64,000 bases of DNA from Protea cynaroides (lineage: Eukaryota; Streptophyta; Magnoliopsida; Proteales; Proteaceae): NCBI GenBank assembly GCA_028583415.1, contig CM053276.1:9702663-9766662 (forward strand), read 5' to 3'. The notes beneath the pieces were generated by a model, which was given only the letters and a program-made list of their open reading frames with translations, had not been told where the DNA came from and made no database searches. Positions 13,301 through 23,383 of this stretch are shown here, one piece after another. Position 1 is the stretch's first letter. Each line of letters opens with the position of its first letter. The translations under genes and the position numbers were made by a program.

Positions 13301-16300
13301 TTTTGGCCATGGTTGAGTATCATGGGCCATAAGCCTTTTCTTTTTGGAATTATTGATGTAATGAGCCTCTTTTATAAACCCATCTTCGGGGTTTTAAATT
13401 TGCAAACGGGAATAGGATATTTAAGAGTTCAATTTAGTGCTATAGTCCAAGTTAGTTTAAGTTGACTTCTATTTTAGATTAGGATTCTATTTGAGTTTTA
13501 TCTTCAGTTTAGTCTTAGTATTAGATCAGGAATCCTTTTTGTTTCTTCTCTTTATATGGTAGTAAGCCTTCAATAAGAAGTAGATTGGAAATGAATGAAA
13601 TAGATTTTGTTTGGTGTCCTGCGTGGCCTAAGCAACATGAGAACTGTGGTTCTTCTTCACTATCTCCCCTGGTTCGATTCGCCTTCTTACATGGGTTTCT
13701 TCTTAGTTCTTTTTTCCTTTTCCAGTATTTCCATTATTGTCTCCTACTTCCCTTTCTTTTCTGTACCTGTTTATTTTCCTGTCCTTTAAAGCTTTCTCTT
13801 TGAGAGTTCGGGTTACAGTGCTGCTATTTTCTGTACTGACGGTAGTTGTCGATCTGAGAAGAAATTATTGGAATTTTTTCACTTCAACTCAGATCAGCCT
13901 GGTATTCTGGGAATTCCTTCCTCTATTAGGGGTAACATAGCTTGCGTGGTTTGGTCCTATAAGGCTCCCCCTATGCTAAGAACATAGTTGTCAAGGCGCC
14001 AAGGCACCCCAAGATGGTGGAGAGGCGCCTAGGAGTACCTAAAATGTTCCCAAGGCGTATAATGGTGCATCTTAATAGGAGGGTTTATACAAAAAGGAGG
14101 GGGTTAGTGCATCAATTTTATTGTTTTTAATACATATATATGATTTCATGCATTATGGTGTATATATGTACTTTATACATCAAATAAATATGCTATAAAT
14201 AAAACAAGGCATAATACAATAAGGCAACCAATCGTCCAGGGGTTGAAAACCCACTGGAGGCCTAGGCGATGCCTTGACAACTATGGCTGAGAACCACCAA
14301 ATTTTGGGACTGACTCTGCCACTTCTGGCCAGTTTTGTGTCAGTCATTGATTATTAAAATAATACATGATTTCTGGGTTAGTCAATTGCTACCTAAGAGG
14401 TCTTTAGGTTAGAAAGCTAATCCTAATGTCTCATTGGATTAATGGATTTGGTTGCCTAAAGAGAGTACGGTTAAATTTTATGTTCTTGTTTTACCATGTT
14501 ACAGCATGGGTCAAAGGTAAAAGAAGACATAATTACTTTATTTACAAGTAAGTCCTTGAGTTCCAAAATTACCCAAAAACCCTTCAAATTACCCAAAAAC
14601 CCTTCCCTTTTGAAATCTTTTTTGTTCTAACCCCTTAACTTCAAGATTTACCCTCATATCTTAAAGTTAATTCCTGGTTCATCCCTCGTCCCTCAGTAAA
14701 GGATTATGAACTTCCAATTAATTACATTGTCCTACTCACCCTATTATTTGAGTTTATATTATCTGGGATGGGCCCATAGTGATCCCAAGACCCAAATTAA
14801 GGTTTTGCAATCCAGGACCGCATCAGAACGTCTCTAGTAAACTCATCCATGATTAGCACAAACAAATATGGGCTTAAAGTAGATCCTTTATGTAATCCAA
14901 CTGTATCTGAAAATTCACTACCCTTTCCCCTACAGTTATTACAATAGTCACAATACAATTATACATATCTTTAACAATGTCCACATATTTATTCAAAACA
15001 CTTTTCTTTTCTAACACTTGCCAAATTAATTCTTTAGGGATTTTATCATAAGCTCAATAAAGGCCCTATGAAGATCCTTCTTAAATTCTCAAAAATTTTT
15101 TGTAAGCTTCTAAACTAAATAGCTTTCGCAGTTGATCTTTCAGACATAAAACCAAATTGGTTATCTGAAATATTAGTTTCTTGTCTCAAGCATGTTTCAA
15201 TTACTCTCTCCCATTATTTTATAGTATAGCTCATAATTTCTATTCCTCTATAGCTATTATGGCTTTGAATATCACCTTTACTTTTATAAATCGGAACCAC
15301 AATGCTGCTTCCCCTCTATTAATTTGGCATTTTTCTTGCTCTCATAATCTTAATAAAAAAAAAATATTAGCCAAGGTATTCCACTAATTCACTAGGTATT
15401 CTACCCTCTAATAGAAATTAGAATACCATTTGGACTTTGTTTTATACCATTTGGACTTTGCTTTACCTATTTCTATCTTCTTTAAAGCTTCCTTTATTTC
15501 AAACACCCTAATTTTCCACACACACATAAATAAATATATATATAAGATTTGAGGTTTCTTAATCGTAATTGCAACCTTCAACCACTATTACTTTTATTGT
15601 TTTCAGTAGTAAGTAGTATAGATAGTACTTCCATTTCTCTTTAATCACCTCATCACTTATTAATATGTAATCATCTTCTCTTTTAATGCATCTAATATGG
15701 TTGAAATTTGAGATCTCTATTGTTCCTTTCCTTCATTCTAGTTAGTTAAAAACTATCTGATGCAGTCCAAGAATTGGTCCATGGAACCAGCCTAAAGCCA
15801 AGCCCCAAAAGCCAATAACACTGTTCACTATACTATTCACGTAAACAGTACCAACATAATTTTTAGAAAGTTTTGTCTTCTTCCTAAATTCAAAAAAGTT
15901 AGATTTATTTCCTTAAAATTAGTCATTAGTTTTGTTTCCTAAATTTGTTTTGTTTCCTAAGATTGGTTATCATATGAGTCAGTCATAGATGTTATTTGTT
16001 TTGGAAACTTTCCTAAAAGTTATAAAGGAAAGTTTTTCTTTTTTATTTTTTGACATTCCTTCTAGGAACCAGTCCTTTTATCCTTTGTATTTCCTTTTAG
16101 CATTATAAATAAAGAAGAAGAAGATGCTGGCATCAGAATTGGCCAGAGTTTATTAAAAAATTCTGGTTGAGTCTCACAACCAGTGATACTAGTTTTCAGA
16201 TGATACTAGTTTTTTGAAAATTCATAACTTCTTCATCCATGGTTGGATCATCTTCAAATTTGGGTATGTTATCAAGCACATCCTATAGTACTTCCCCTCC

Positions 16301-19300
16301 AAGTTTGAAAGCCTTCCAACAGCTGAATCTCAAGATAAGTTTGTTTTTTCATAATTTTATAATTCTGGTTTGCTAAAATACAGGTTTGAGACCTTCGGGC
16401 AAGATTGGTTTTGATCCCGCCCGTTGGATCAAGTTCATCTTCTGGAATATTGTTTCTCATATCTTAAGGATCATTATTTTCAATTTTTGAAGCATTCTAT
16501 TGTATAGATTTAAAGTTGAGTAATTATTTGTCAAATTCAATCATTCTTACTTGTTAAAAGTGTTAAATTTGAATTAGGTTGATTGAAAGATCCTACCCTA
16601 GCAAGGTTTGGGCATAAATTGAGATCTAACCTTACCTTGCCCTCACTATCTTTTTACCTTTCCTTTGTTCCTAAATTGTAAGAGATATCCTCATATTTTC
16701 TAGTCCTCGCTTTCCCAGTATCTTCTTAGCTTCATTTTAGACAAGTTTATACCTTTTTAAATCCTTCTCAGCGTTCGTCCTTTGCCAAGTTTTAAAACTA
16801 GATTTCTTAGCCTTAATGCCTACTTGAAATTCATCATTCCACCACCAAGTTTACCTGGATAAATGTTACTCTCCTTTAGATTCAGCTAAAACTTATTTAG
16901 CAACATTCTTTATATAAGTAATCATTTGACTCCACATCTTTTCACTGTCTTCATTGAAATCCCATCTTCCTTGTGTTACAAATTGTCAGTAAATGTCTTC
17001 AAGATTTCTCCTTTTAAGTTCCACCATCGTTACCTATGCCAATCATATCACATTTCTTATGATTCAACGAATTAAAACACATATATATGATCATGAATCT
17101 ATGTTGCGTGGTTAAACTCTCTGCAAATATAACCTTATAATCTTTACAAATGACCTATCAGCCCATCTAGTTAGAAAGAAACCCATTTGACTATTATTTT
17201 ACCCACATTTGAAGGTTATTGAATGTCTTCTTTTTTCAAAGCATGTGTTCACTATTGTTAAATCATAAGTTACAACAAATTCGAAAACTAATGTTCCCTC
17301 CTCATTCCTATCTCCAAAACCATATCTTCCATTCCTTCGTGAATTCTTTCATAACCCCTACCATCTCTTCCATGGTTATCAAGGTGTCACCACCCAGGTG
17401 TCCCAATGCCTTGGCACCTTGAGCATCCAGCGGCCCCTCCAACTCCTTGGTTGCTATGTCACCATAATAACTATGGTCTCTTCCAACATGTCCATTTAGA
17501 TCTCTCCCTACAATAATATTTTATCATCGACTAATTCCTTGGACTAATCTATCAATGTGTTCCCAAGAATATTTCTTAGTATTTCAATCTAGGGACCCTA
17601 CAATCTAATATGATTTAGGGTGTATAAGCATTAATTATATTGATTACCTCTTTTCCTTGAACTAACTCCGTAAGCTTTTGGGATAAGCGGCTGTAACATT
17701 CACCATGCAAGCAAAGAAACAATTCATAGTGATGGCAAGGAGGAATGCTTGGGACAGGTTTTACCAATACTAAACTAAACCCTATTAAATATATCCCATC
17801 CCTAACCTGCCTTGCCCCGCCAAGAATGATAACGACTCATTAATGTCATAAGTACCGGACAGAGCAAGGCATGTCTAAGGTTTGATCTGCAACCCCATTT
17901 TCACCCTATTTGAGTAAGGCTGACCCAGCACCTGGCGCTAGATGGACTACCAGGAAGCGGATAAAGAAAACAGCTGTATTGCCTTGCCATGACATGGTTG
18001 TATGGTTAGTCATCATGGATGTGCCCAAAGGGGGTGGGGAGATTTACTACTACTACAACAACAACAACAATAACAACAAAGTCTTATCCCAACTAAATGG
18101 GGTCGGCAACATGTATTCTTGTCCTCCAATCAGTTATGTTCGATGTCATACTTTAAATAAGGCCTAAGCTATGCGTGTCTTTCTTCATCACCTCCCCTAG
18201 GGTCATCTTAGGATTGCCTCTAGTTCTTTTAGATCTTTCAATTTGAATCAAATCACTCATCTGCAATGGAGCATCTAAGAGCTTCTGTTGAATATGGTCA
18301 TACCATCTCAAATGGCTTTCTCGTAGTTTATCATGTATCGGCACTACTACCAAATTAGCTCTAATACGATCATTCTTTACCTCACCCTTCCTAGTTTTAC
18401 CACACATCCATCTCAACATCCTTATCTCAACTACACTAAGTTTATTTATATGATGCTTCTAACTACGCAACATCCCGCACCATACATCATAGTGGTTGAA
18501 TAATTGTCCTATCAAATTTTCCTTTAAGTTTTAAAGGAATACGCCGATAACACAGCACTCCATACGAACCTCTCCACTTCATCCGTCTTATTTTAATCCT
18601 CTGTGAAACATCATCTTCTATATCTCATTCTTTATCTATGATTCAACCTAGATACTTAAAATGATCACTTTGTTGTATCTCTCTCTCAAGAATATTTACC
18701 ACCTCATTATCCGTCCTTGTGTGATTAAAGTTACACACCATATATTCCCCCTTCGTTCTACTTATCCTAAAACCGTTTGATTCCAATGTTGATCTCCATA
18801 GCTCCAACTTGGTGTTAATCCCTGCTTTTGTCTCATTCACCGAGACAGCAAGAAGCATGCACCAAGGAACTTCATTGGCTTTGGGCCTTTCTTGCTCAGC
18901 TTAGGTGGAGGGTGAAGAAGGCCTCCCCCATTGTGTTCCTGGACTTCATCTTCAGGGTCAGCAAGGAACGATGCCGATTCTCATGCTTGTTAAGTAAGAC
19001 TTTCCAGAGATCCTCCTAAAAGTCTCAACCCAAACTTTCCCCACCCCCTTACTCAACAATTGACCTTGGTTTTGAACTACCATTCCATCCTCTCCAATGG
19101 CTATAATCTCTATAAAGATAAACAGCGAATAGGCATATAGATATTGTTGAAAGTCTTGCAAAATTGCACAAGATGCTGAAATTTGTAGAAAAAAGAGAAC
19201 TCGAAAAGAATGAGGCAAACATACATTAAAAGAAAAAGACAAAAAAAAAAAAGGATAAGGAACTACGTACCCATTCACCAGGACAAAGTGAACGGTAATA

Positions 19301-22300
19301 TTTTGCGAACTTTTCACACTCTAGAGCACCTTCCCCTTTTGCAGCTATGCACCTGAATAACGTGTTTTGCTTATCACAAGAGTCTAGATTACTTGAGGGG
19401 GATTAAAAAAGCAATGCCACATGAATATAATATCAAGCTTTTCAAAGGAGACATGATAAACCAATATAAGCAACTATTCAAACCCAACAAGTACAAAATC
19501 AAGTTTGACTCACCTATGATATTCAATATAGCGTGTAAAGCAATGTCTTGATTGGTTGGTGGTTGGGAAACGAAAATCTGCTGGTGCTGTCTCAAGCTGG
19601 AATTCAATGGCATTACATCAACAAGTACAAATACCTTCTAAAAATAAAATGTATAGGAAGGAATTATTTGTGCTTTAGCAAAATAATACCTTTATGTTCA
19701 GTGTCTCTTCAGAAGCTTCTTGTCCAATTAAGTCTTCATGCTCAGGAGCTCCATTGCTTTCTTCAGCTGGAAAAGCTTCCTCAGCTGCAGCTGGCTTCTC
19801 ATCTTCTGTTGGTTTAACAGGGGATTCGACCTGGAGTAGTTGCTTCTCTATCTCCTGCAATGAGTATTTCTGCAAGTGACAGCATTCTAATTAAGCAGGA
19901 AAAACTACTAAACATGAAGAGGACCCAATGGTCCTCCAGAATATTGACGAGAATATTCAAAAGAAAGTAATGATGCCTACATCATTGAAGATCCAATCAA
20001 AAGTTATCAATGAGCTCCTACCCAAACGAAAAACAACTCAAAAATATAAATCAGAATACATAAAATAGATATGAATAGTTAACAAGTTATATATGAAACA
20101 ACTACAGAAGAAACTCCAAGATTGTAAACTTATCAAAATGGATGCTTAAGCTACTGTTTTTATGTAGCCTCCATGACAATTGAACCTTATCACTATTTAC
20201 TTACCCCAAAAAAAAAACCTTATCACTATTTATCTTTGTTTTCAATAAATAGATCACTATGCGTGATGGTTAAGATTTGTCCAAAGTTTGAACAGCACAA
20301 ATTATAAATTCCACTCTATCCAGAAGCCATTCAAACAATTCAACAGAATATGATAGCTGACCAAGTGATGCAAGGAAGGGATCTTATGACATTTTGATGC
20401 ACATGAAATAGATTCCAGATGTCAATAATGGAAAAAGAAAATGAAAGATATGATTTATTTTTTAATTTTAGAATGTGAAATAAGCATCAGACAAAAGGAA
20501 CAAATAAAATTAAGATTGCAATCGAACTTGAATGAGGATGGGAAGGTTAGGATGAATGGTGGTGATATGGAAAAACTTCTGTTCTAATTTATGACAAGCC
20601 ATTTAAGGTGTTTATCTGCAGTTCAAAAGGCTGATCTATATAAATAAAATAAATTAAAATAATGGCTCCTTTAGGGTTCAATCAAATGCAAATTGTAAAA
20701 GGAACAGTAGCTTATAGTGGTTGATCAACAGACAGATGAATTTGAAACAGATGCAGCCATCATCTAACCAACTGAAAGGTAAAGTTACTATTACAAAAAA
20801 TAATAATAATAAATAAAATAATTAGAACAAAATATGCAGAATTTCTTCAATCAACTAAAATTTAGAATGATTCAGGAATCAACAATCAAAGAAAGCTGAA
20901 GAACTAGACCTTGTCAATTATGAAAGTCCACTGGAAGTTTGGAACTGTCTCAAGATTTTGAATAGTTAAATTTTTCAGTAGAGAAGAAATATTAGGACCA
21001 ACCATCAAACAGTGGAGAGGGAGAACTACTTTCTTAACCCTTAGAAACATAATCCAACCAAGTAGCAATAAAAACTGTGAATAGATACCTATATATATTC
21101 ACACAAAGAGCTACATGCCCAATTGCAAATTTATGTCAAACTCCTACTTCTAGGAAGATCCAGCCACTATCCTAATTAAATAGAAAAGAGAAAATCATGT
21201 CCTATTCTCACTCAAACTCAAGTTGAATTCAAAATAGGACTGAAAACACATCTCCCAACCCTAATCCAACTAGGAATCAACTCAATATACCTATTAAGAT
21301 AGGAAACAGAAGAAAGGCCCATGAGTGGGAGGACCAGCTCATAAGGCAATAGATTCTGCCAAGGCTGGACAGAAGTCTTTGGCCTACATCTCTGAGTTCA
21401 CCAGGTCCAATAGAAGGGATAACCCCATCCGAGCAGGAAGAAACCAGAATTTGAGCCAACAAGCCATGAGTCAGTTCATAATTTTAAACAATTACTTTCA
21501 AAAGGCATAGACATAACTGGGAATTCTTCAAAGTTTCACCTTTTGCTTTTTTCCGGAATCAAAAACATTACAAAGAATCGGCAGTGCATCCAATTTGAAA
21601 TATGCTCAACTAAGTTATTCATGTTGCCTTTACATATCGTGCTTAGTCTAGGGGTGGTTTAAAATTATTTTGAAATCATAAAAATATAGGTAAAGAATGT
21701 CAAATAATTTGAAACAGCAGCAAGTAGGCAGTGTGCCCTCAGAGCAAGGTGCCTTAGAGGAAACCTGATAATCCAAATGTGTGGTACTTAGGAATTGAGA
21801 ATACAGCCTGAACCTGAGTATTACTGATCACTGTCAAATGCATTATCTAGATTCCTACCAGGAATGAAACCTCCAATAGAAGAGATAAAAAGATACAAAG
21901 AAAGTTACCAAGGAGATCTTGCCAAAGTGGATCCTTAATAGCCATAAACCCCTGAGCCAAATTCAAACTCTCCCTCAAACAACTCAAACCCGTGAGAATT
22001 TCCAAATTAGATTCTCCAATTTATGTTAGATCATAATTTTTTAGTTCCAAATTCCAATACAGAAGTCGTAATGATTTATATAAGCCACACAAAAACATTA
22101 AAAAAAAAAAAAAAAAAGATTGTTTCTGTAACCTCAGTGTTTTTCCTCGATTGAAAAGGAATAAGAAGAACCTCAAACATTGTCAGTTCGACATTAGATA
22201 TACTTCATAGAGTATCATTATTCAACTAGGTCCTGTACGCCTGTTTATGTCATCAGGAATTATGTTGTTAGGTGCATGTCCCAAAATTCATGGAAAAAAT

Positions 22301-22700
22301 AACTAGAAAATTAATTCTCAAGACTAGATATTATCCACATTCCACACTAAAGTGCTGCCTTCAGATAAGGTTTACAATGTCCAAACAAATCGAAATATAA
22401 TGAATGAAAATGAGGAGAACCAATGCTCGGTCGACCACATATCCCATTACTAAGCTCAAAGGATCAGAAACAATAGATCCAGCATTGTAAGTGATACTGA
22501 ATCAAATCTATAACTATAGAGACAAATAAAACCATAAACTATTTGTAGTTCCATATAACTGCACCATTTAAGATCCAACAAAAGAAAAAAAAAAAAAGGA
22601 AGCATTTGATTTGAGTGTAAACAATGGGAAAAAGAACGTAGACAGAAATTGAAAAAGGTACCTCAGCTAGGCTTGGGGCTTTGTTCTCTACTTCAGCCAT
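3355..22700 (-). CDS. COX6B: Cytochrome c oxidase subunit 6b (COX6B), five exons
   Basis: Nuclear gene for a small peripheral subunit of mitochondrial complex IV on the intermembrane-space side. Exons on the - strand are 22662-22700, 19690-19869, 19514-19596, 19271-19352 and 3355-3408. All junctions are GT-AG and in phase, giving 145 residues. The protein starts MAEVENKAPSLAE, then has an acidic, low-complexity extension (about residues 14-73) typical of the long plant form. The conserved core follows, from LETAPADFRFPTTNQ to WNEQRENGTFPGPL. The twin cysteine motifs are intact: C92-x9-C102 and C113-x10-C124, the CHCH-type fold oxidised by the Mia40 pathway. The final 17 codons lie 15.9 kb away from the previous exon, beyond a transposon-filled intron. 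An AATAAA lies at 3220-3225, 130 bases past the stop. The Arabidopsis long form (At1g22450) is longer, about 190 residues from memory, because its acidic extension is longer. Nothing suggests a pseudogene. Confidence 0.94.
4221..5311. mobile_element. Solo LTR 1 (1,091 bp) inside LINE 1
   Basis: Begins TGATGC and ends GCATCA. It is flanked by the 5-bp target duplication AATTA (4216-4220 and 5312-5316). Removing it rejoins the LINE endonuclease reading. A TATA-like ctttataaag sits near 4477. There is no internal domain, so this is a recombinant solo LTR. Confidence 0.88.
7040..7885. other. Unclassified insertion in LINE 1
   Basis: This interrupts the LINE between the RT region and the C-terminal part. 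It is very AT-rich, contains a (GA)n tract at about 7362-7393, and ends in an A-rich stretch (7871-7890). I find no clear termini or target duplication. Confidence 0.4.
8596..8720 (+). mobile_element. tRNA-derived SINE-like unit
   Basis: A-box-like TAGTTGGTTGG near 8601 and B-box-like GGTTCAACTC near 8653, spaced as in tRNA-derived Pol III promoters. A C-run (about 8694-8708) and a short A-run follow. No clean target duplication seen. Confidence 0.5.
8721..9556. other. No recognised feature
   Basis: AT-rich intronic sequence with short homopolymers. The frames of 119 and 62 codons on the - strand follow from a C-rich/A-rich low-complexity patch at 8694-8790. Confidence 0.4.
9557..10375 (+). 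mobile_element. Tandem array of a SMART-type miniature LTR retroelement
   Basis: Chain of short LTRs sharing internal domains. The LTR units begin TGTTGATATACATT and end near GATAAGCGGTTGTAACA. LTR positions: end of one at 9587, then 9733-9794, 9918-9970, 10110-10174 and 10318 to about 10374. Each LTR end is followed by a degenerate copy of TGGTATCAGAGCC, the initiator-tRNA-Met primer site. Each next LTR is preceded by a purine run such as GGGGGGA. Period is 185-208 bp. There is no coding capacity. The array abuts the 3' end of LINE 2. A lone LTR scrap recurs at about 17668-17700. Confidence 0.75.
11034..11240 (+). other. Small reading frame inside the TIR element
   Basis: 68 codons starting MMRALLSLGDQHKK with one hydrophobic stretch (ISVASTAIFLFFLL) and a Ser/Thr-rich tail. 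I do not recognise it. It could be a captured host fragment carried by the element, or chance. Confidence 0.25.
11808..11991. repeat. 184-bp foldback (hairpin MITE-like)
   Basis: The left arm (CATTCGCGTACTCCG... to GTTAGAAAGC) and right arm (GCTTTGCAACAAATTT... to GTACGCAAATG) are inverted copies of about 85 bases with scattered mismatches. The loop is about 12 bases. Confidence 0.85.
12771..13049. mobile_element. MULE-like MITE with internal 70-bp tandem repeat
   Basis: TIR ATGGTTTAAG(A/T)GCAC at both ends. The 9-bp target duplication AATTTTCAC is perfect (12761-12769, 13050-13058); 9 bp is the Mutator signature. Inside, a 70-bp unit starting CCGATTCT(A/G)GCTGATCCCG occurs twice (from about 12798 and 12868) with a partial third. 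Confidence 0.85.
13250..14825. mobile_element. Solo LTR 3 (1,576 bp incl. a MITE) in LINE 2
   Basis: TGATGC...GCATCA termini. Target duplication GAATG/GAACG (13245-13249, 14826-14830), one transition apart. Deleting it restores the LINE RT order. A younger MITE (13983-14285) lies inside; without it the LTR is about 1.27 kb. Confidence 0.85.
13983..14285. mobile_element. hAT-like MITE, copy a
   Basis: TIR CATAGTTGTCAAGGC at both ends. 8-bp target duplication GCTAAGAA/GCTGAGAA (13975-13982, 14286-14293) with one mismatch. GGCGCC/GCCTAGGCG-rich subterminal sequence and an AT-rich centre. Confidence 0.8.
15758..16645. mobile_element. Solo LTR 2 (888 bp) in LINE 2
   Basis: Begins TGATGCAG, ends GCCCTCA. 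Target duplication CTATC on both sides (15753-15757, 16646-16650). TATA-like cattataaata near 16100. The rejoined LINE sequence aligns with LINE 1 near 5880-5950. Confidence 0.85.
17371..17475. mobile_element. hAT-like MITE, copy b (105 bp)
   Basis: Same family as 13983-14285: CATGGTTATCAAGG at the left and AACTATG at the right. 8-bp flanks ATCTCTTC/GTCTCTTC (17363-17370, 17476-17483). Sits in the endonuclease part of LINE 2. Internally deleted. Confidence 0.7.
17656..18046. other. No gene; SMART LTR scrap at left
   Basis: Starts with a fragment (about 17668-17700) of the LTR seen at 9557-10375. The rest is unassigned sequence between LINE 2 and LINE 3. Confidence 0.4.
18047..18842 (-). mobile_element. 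RTE-type LINE 3, 5'-truncated
   Basis: The (GTT)n-type tail lies at about 18047-18078 (+ strand reads acaacaaca). Upstream on the - strand are MLRWMCGKTRKGEVKN, then FRISRTKGEYMVCNFNHTRTD, and the element stops just inside the FADD region (near 18842). This is a short insertion typical of target-primed 5' truncation. Confidence 0.82.
19870..22661 (-). other. COX6B intron 1 (2.8 kb)
   Basis: GTACCT donor after codon 13, CTTGCAG acceptor. AT-rich with A-runs near 22101-22117 and 22583-22597. I recognise no transposon or RNA gene in it. Confidence 0.8.
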
Positions 22701-23040
22701 GGATCGCGACAGCTCTGAACTCGTATCTTCACTATCTTCTGTTATCTTCTCGGAAACCGCTAAAATGATGTGGCGATTTTCCCAGAATAAGTCAGACGAG
22801 ACTCAGGAGGCGATCATCCGTTGGGAGTATTTAGACTCCGTTAATTGGGCCCTTTGGCATCCGGGAAAAATGGAACGGATCGGATTCGTCCTCCAAGACC
22901 GGTCCTCCCCCCAACCAAACGGCCTGATTTCCCAGATTTCGTCCACTTGGCGTTTCTCTATGGACGCTTTTTTGTCCATATTCCATGTATTCATTGGTGA
23001 AAATTTGATGCCAGTGCGCTGCAGTGACCGGTAGACAGAA
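22701..23040 (-). promoter_or_regulatory. COX6B 5' UTR and proximal promoter
   Basis: More GC-rich than its surroundings. It contains TGGGCC at 22846-22851 within the palindrome GGGCCC, a site II (TGGGCY) element, about 150 bases from the ATG. Such elements are known from promoters of plant nuclear genes for respiratory-chain subunits. The transcription start is not visible. Beyond 23040 the sequence is repeat-derived. Confidence 0.5.
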
Positions 23041-23383
23041 ACCCTCTCAGGTTAAACGGTTTATAATCGATTTAATAGACTAGTCTAATCTGGTGCGACG
23101 TATAAGAGGGTAAAATCAAAACAGAATCAATTAATTAAACGATATCAAAATTGAAACCAGAACCGATTAGTAATCGATTTCTATTTATCGATTTTTAAAT
23201 AGTATTTCATTAAGCGGTTTTGCTTGCGGTTTATAAATGGTTTAAAGCATCGATTATTAATCGATTTTTCATGATTACAAAAAATATTGTAATGTTGTTA
23301 TGCCTAATGAAATAATGGTTAATGCTTATTGTGTTTTTCAGTTTTATCGTTTTGATTTTATGGATTTGGCCTTTGAGAATTGG

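Larger units (their letters stand above)
10376..17655 (-). mobile_element. RTE-type LINE 2, decayed, split by at least five insertions
   Basis: On the - strand, 10376-10787 is the LINE 3' end (MLRWMSGKIMKD, LRLHGHVQRRS). RT sequence continues at 12593-12770, 13050-13249, 14826-15757 and 16646-17370. The endonuclease remnant runs to about 17655, where it is 5'-truncated against a SMART LTR scrap. Excising the listed elements rejoins sequence collinear with LINEs 1 and 3. The FADD region is destroyed. It lies in the same orientation as COX6B. Confidence 0.85.
3409..19270 (-). other. COX6B intron 4, 15.9 kb, packed with nested transposons
   Basis: The donor is GTACGT next to codon TGG (19271-19273) and the acceptor is ATGCAG before GTAGACAGATGG (3408). 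The other COX6B introns are 93, 161 and 2,792 bases. This one contains three LINE bodies, three solo LTRs, at least three MITEs, a 1.8 kb TIR element, a SINE-like unit and a SMART array, all described separately. Confidence 0.88.

Noticed and set aside
18958..19020. Exon 5 of COX6B directly after exon 4 (VETFRRISGK...)
   Set aside because: The in-frame reading does not match the conserved WNEQRENGTFPGPL end, which is found instead at 3355-3408 with a proper acceptor.
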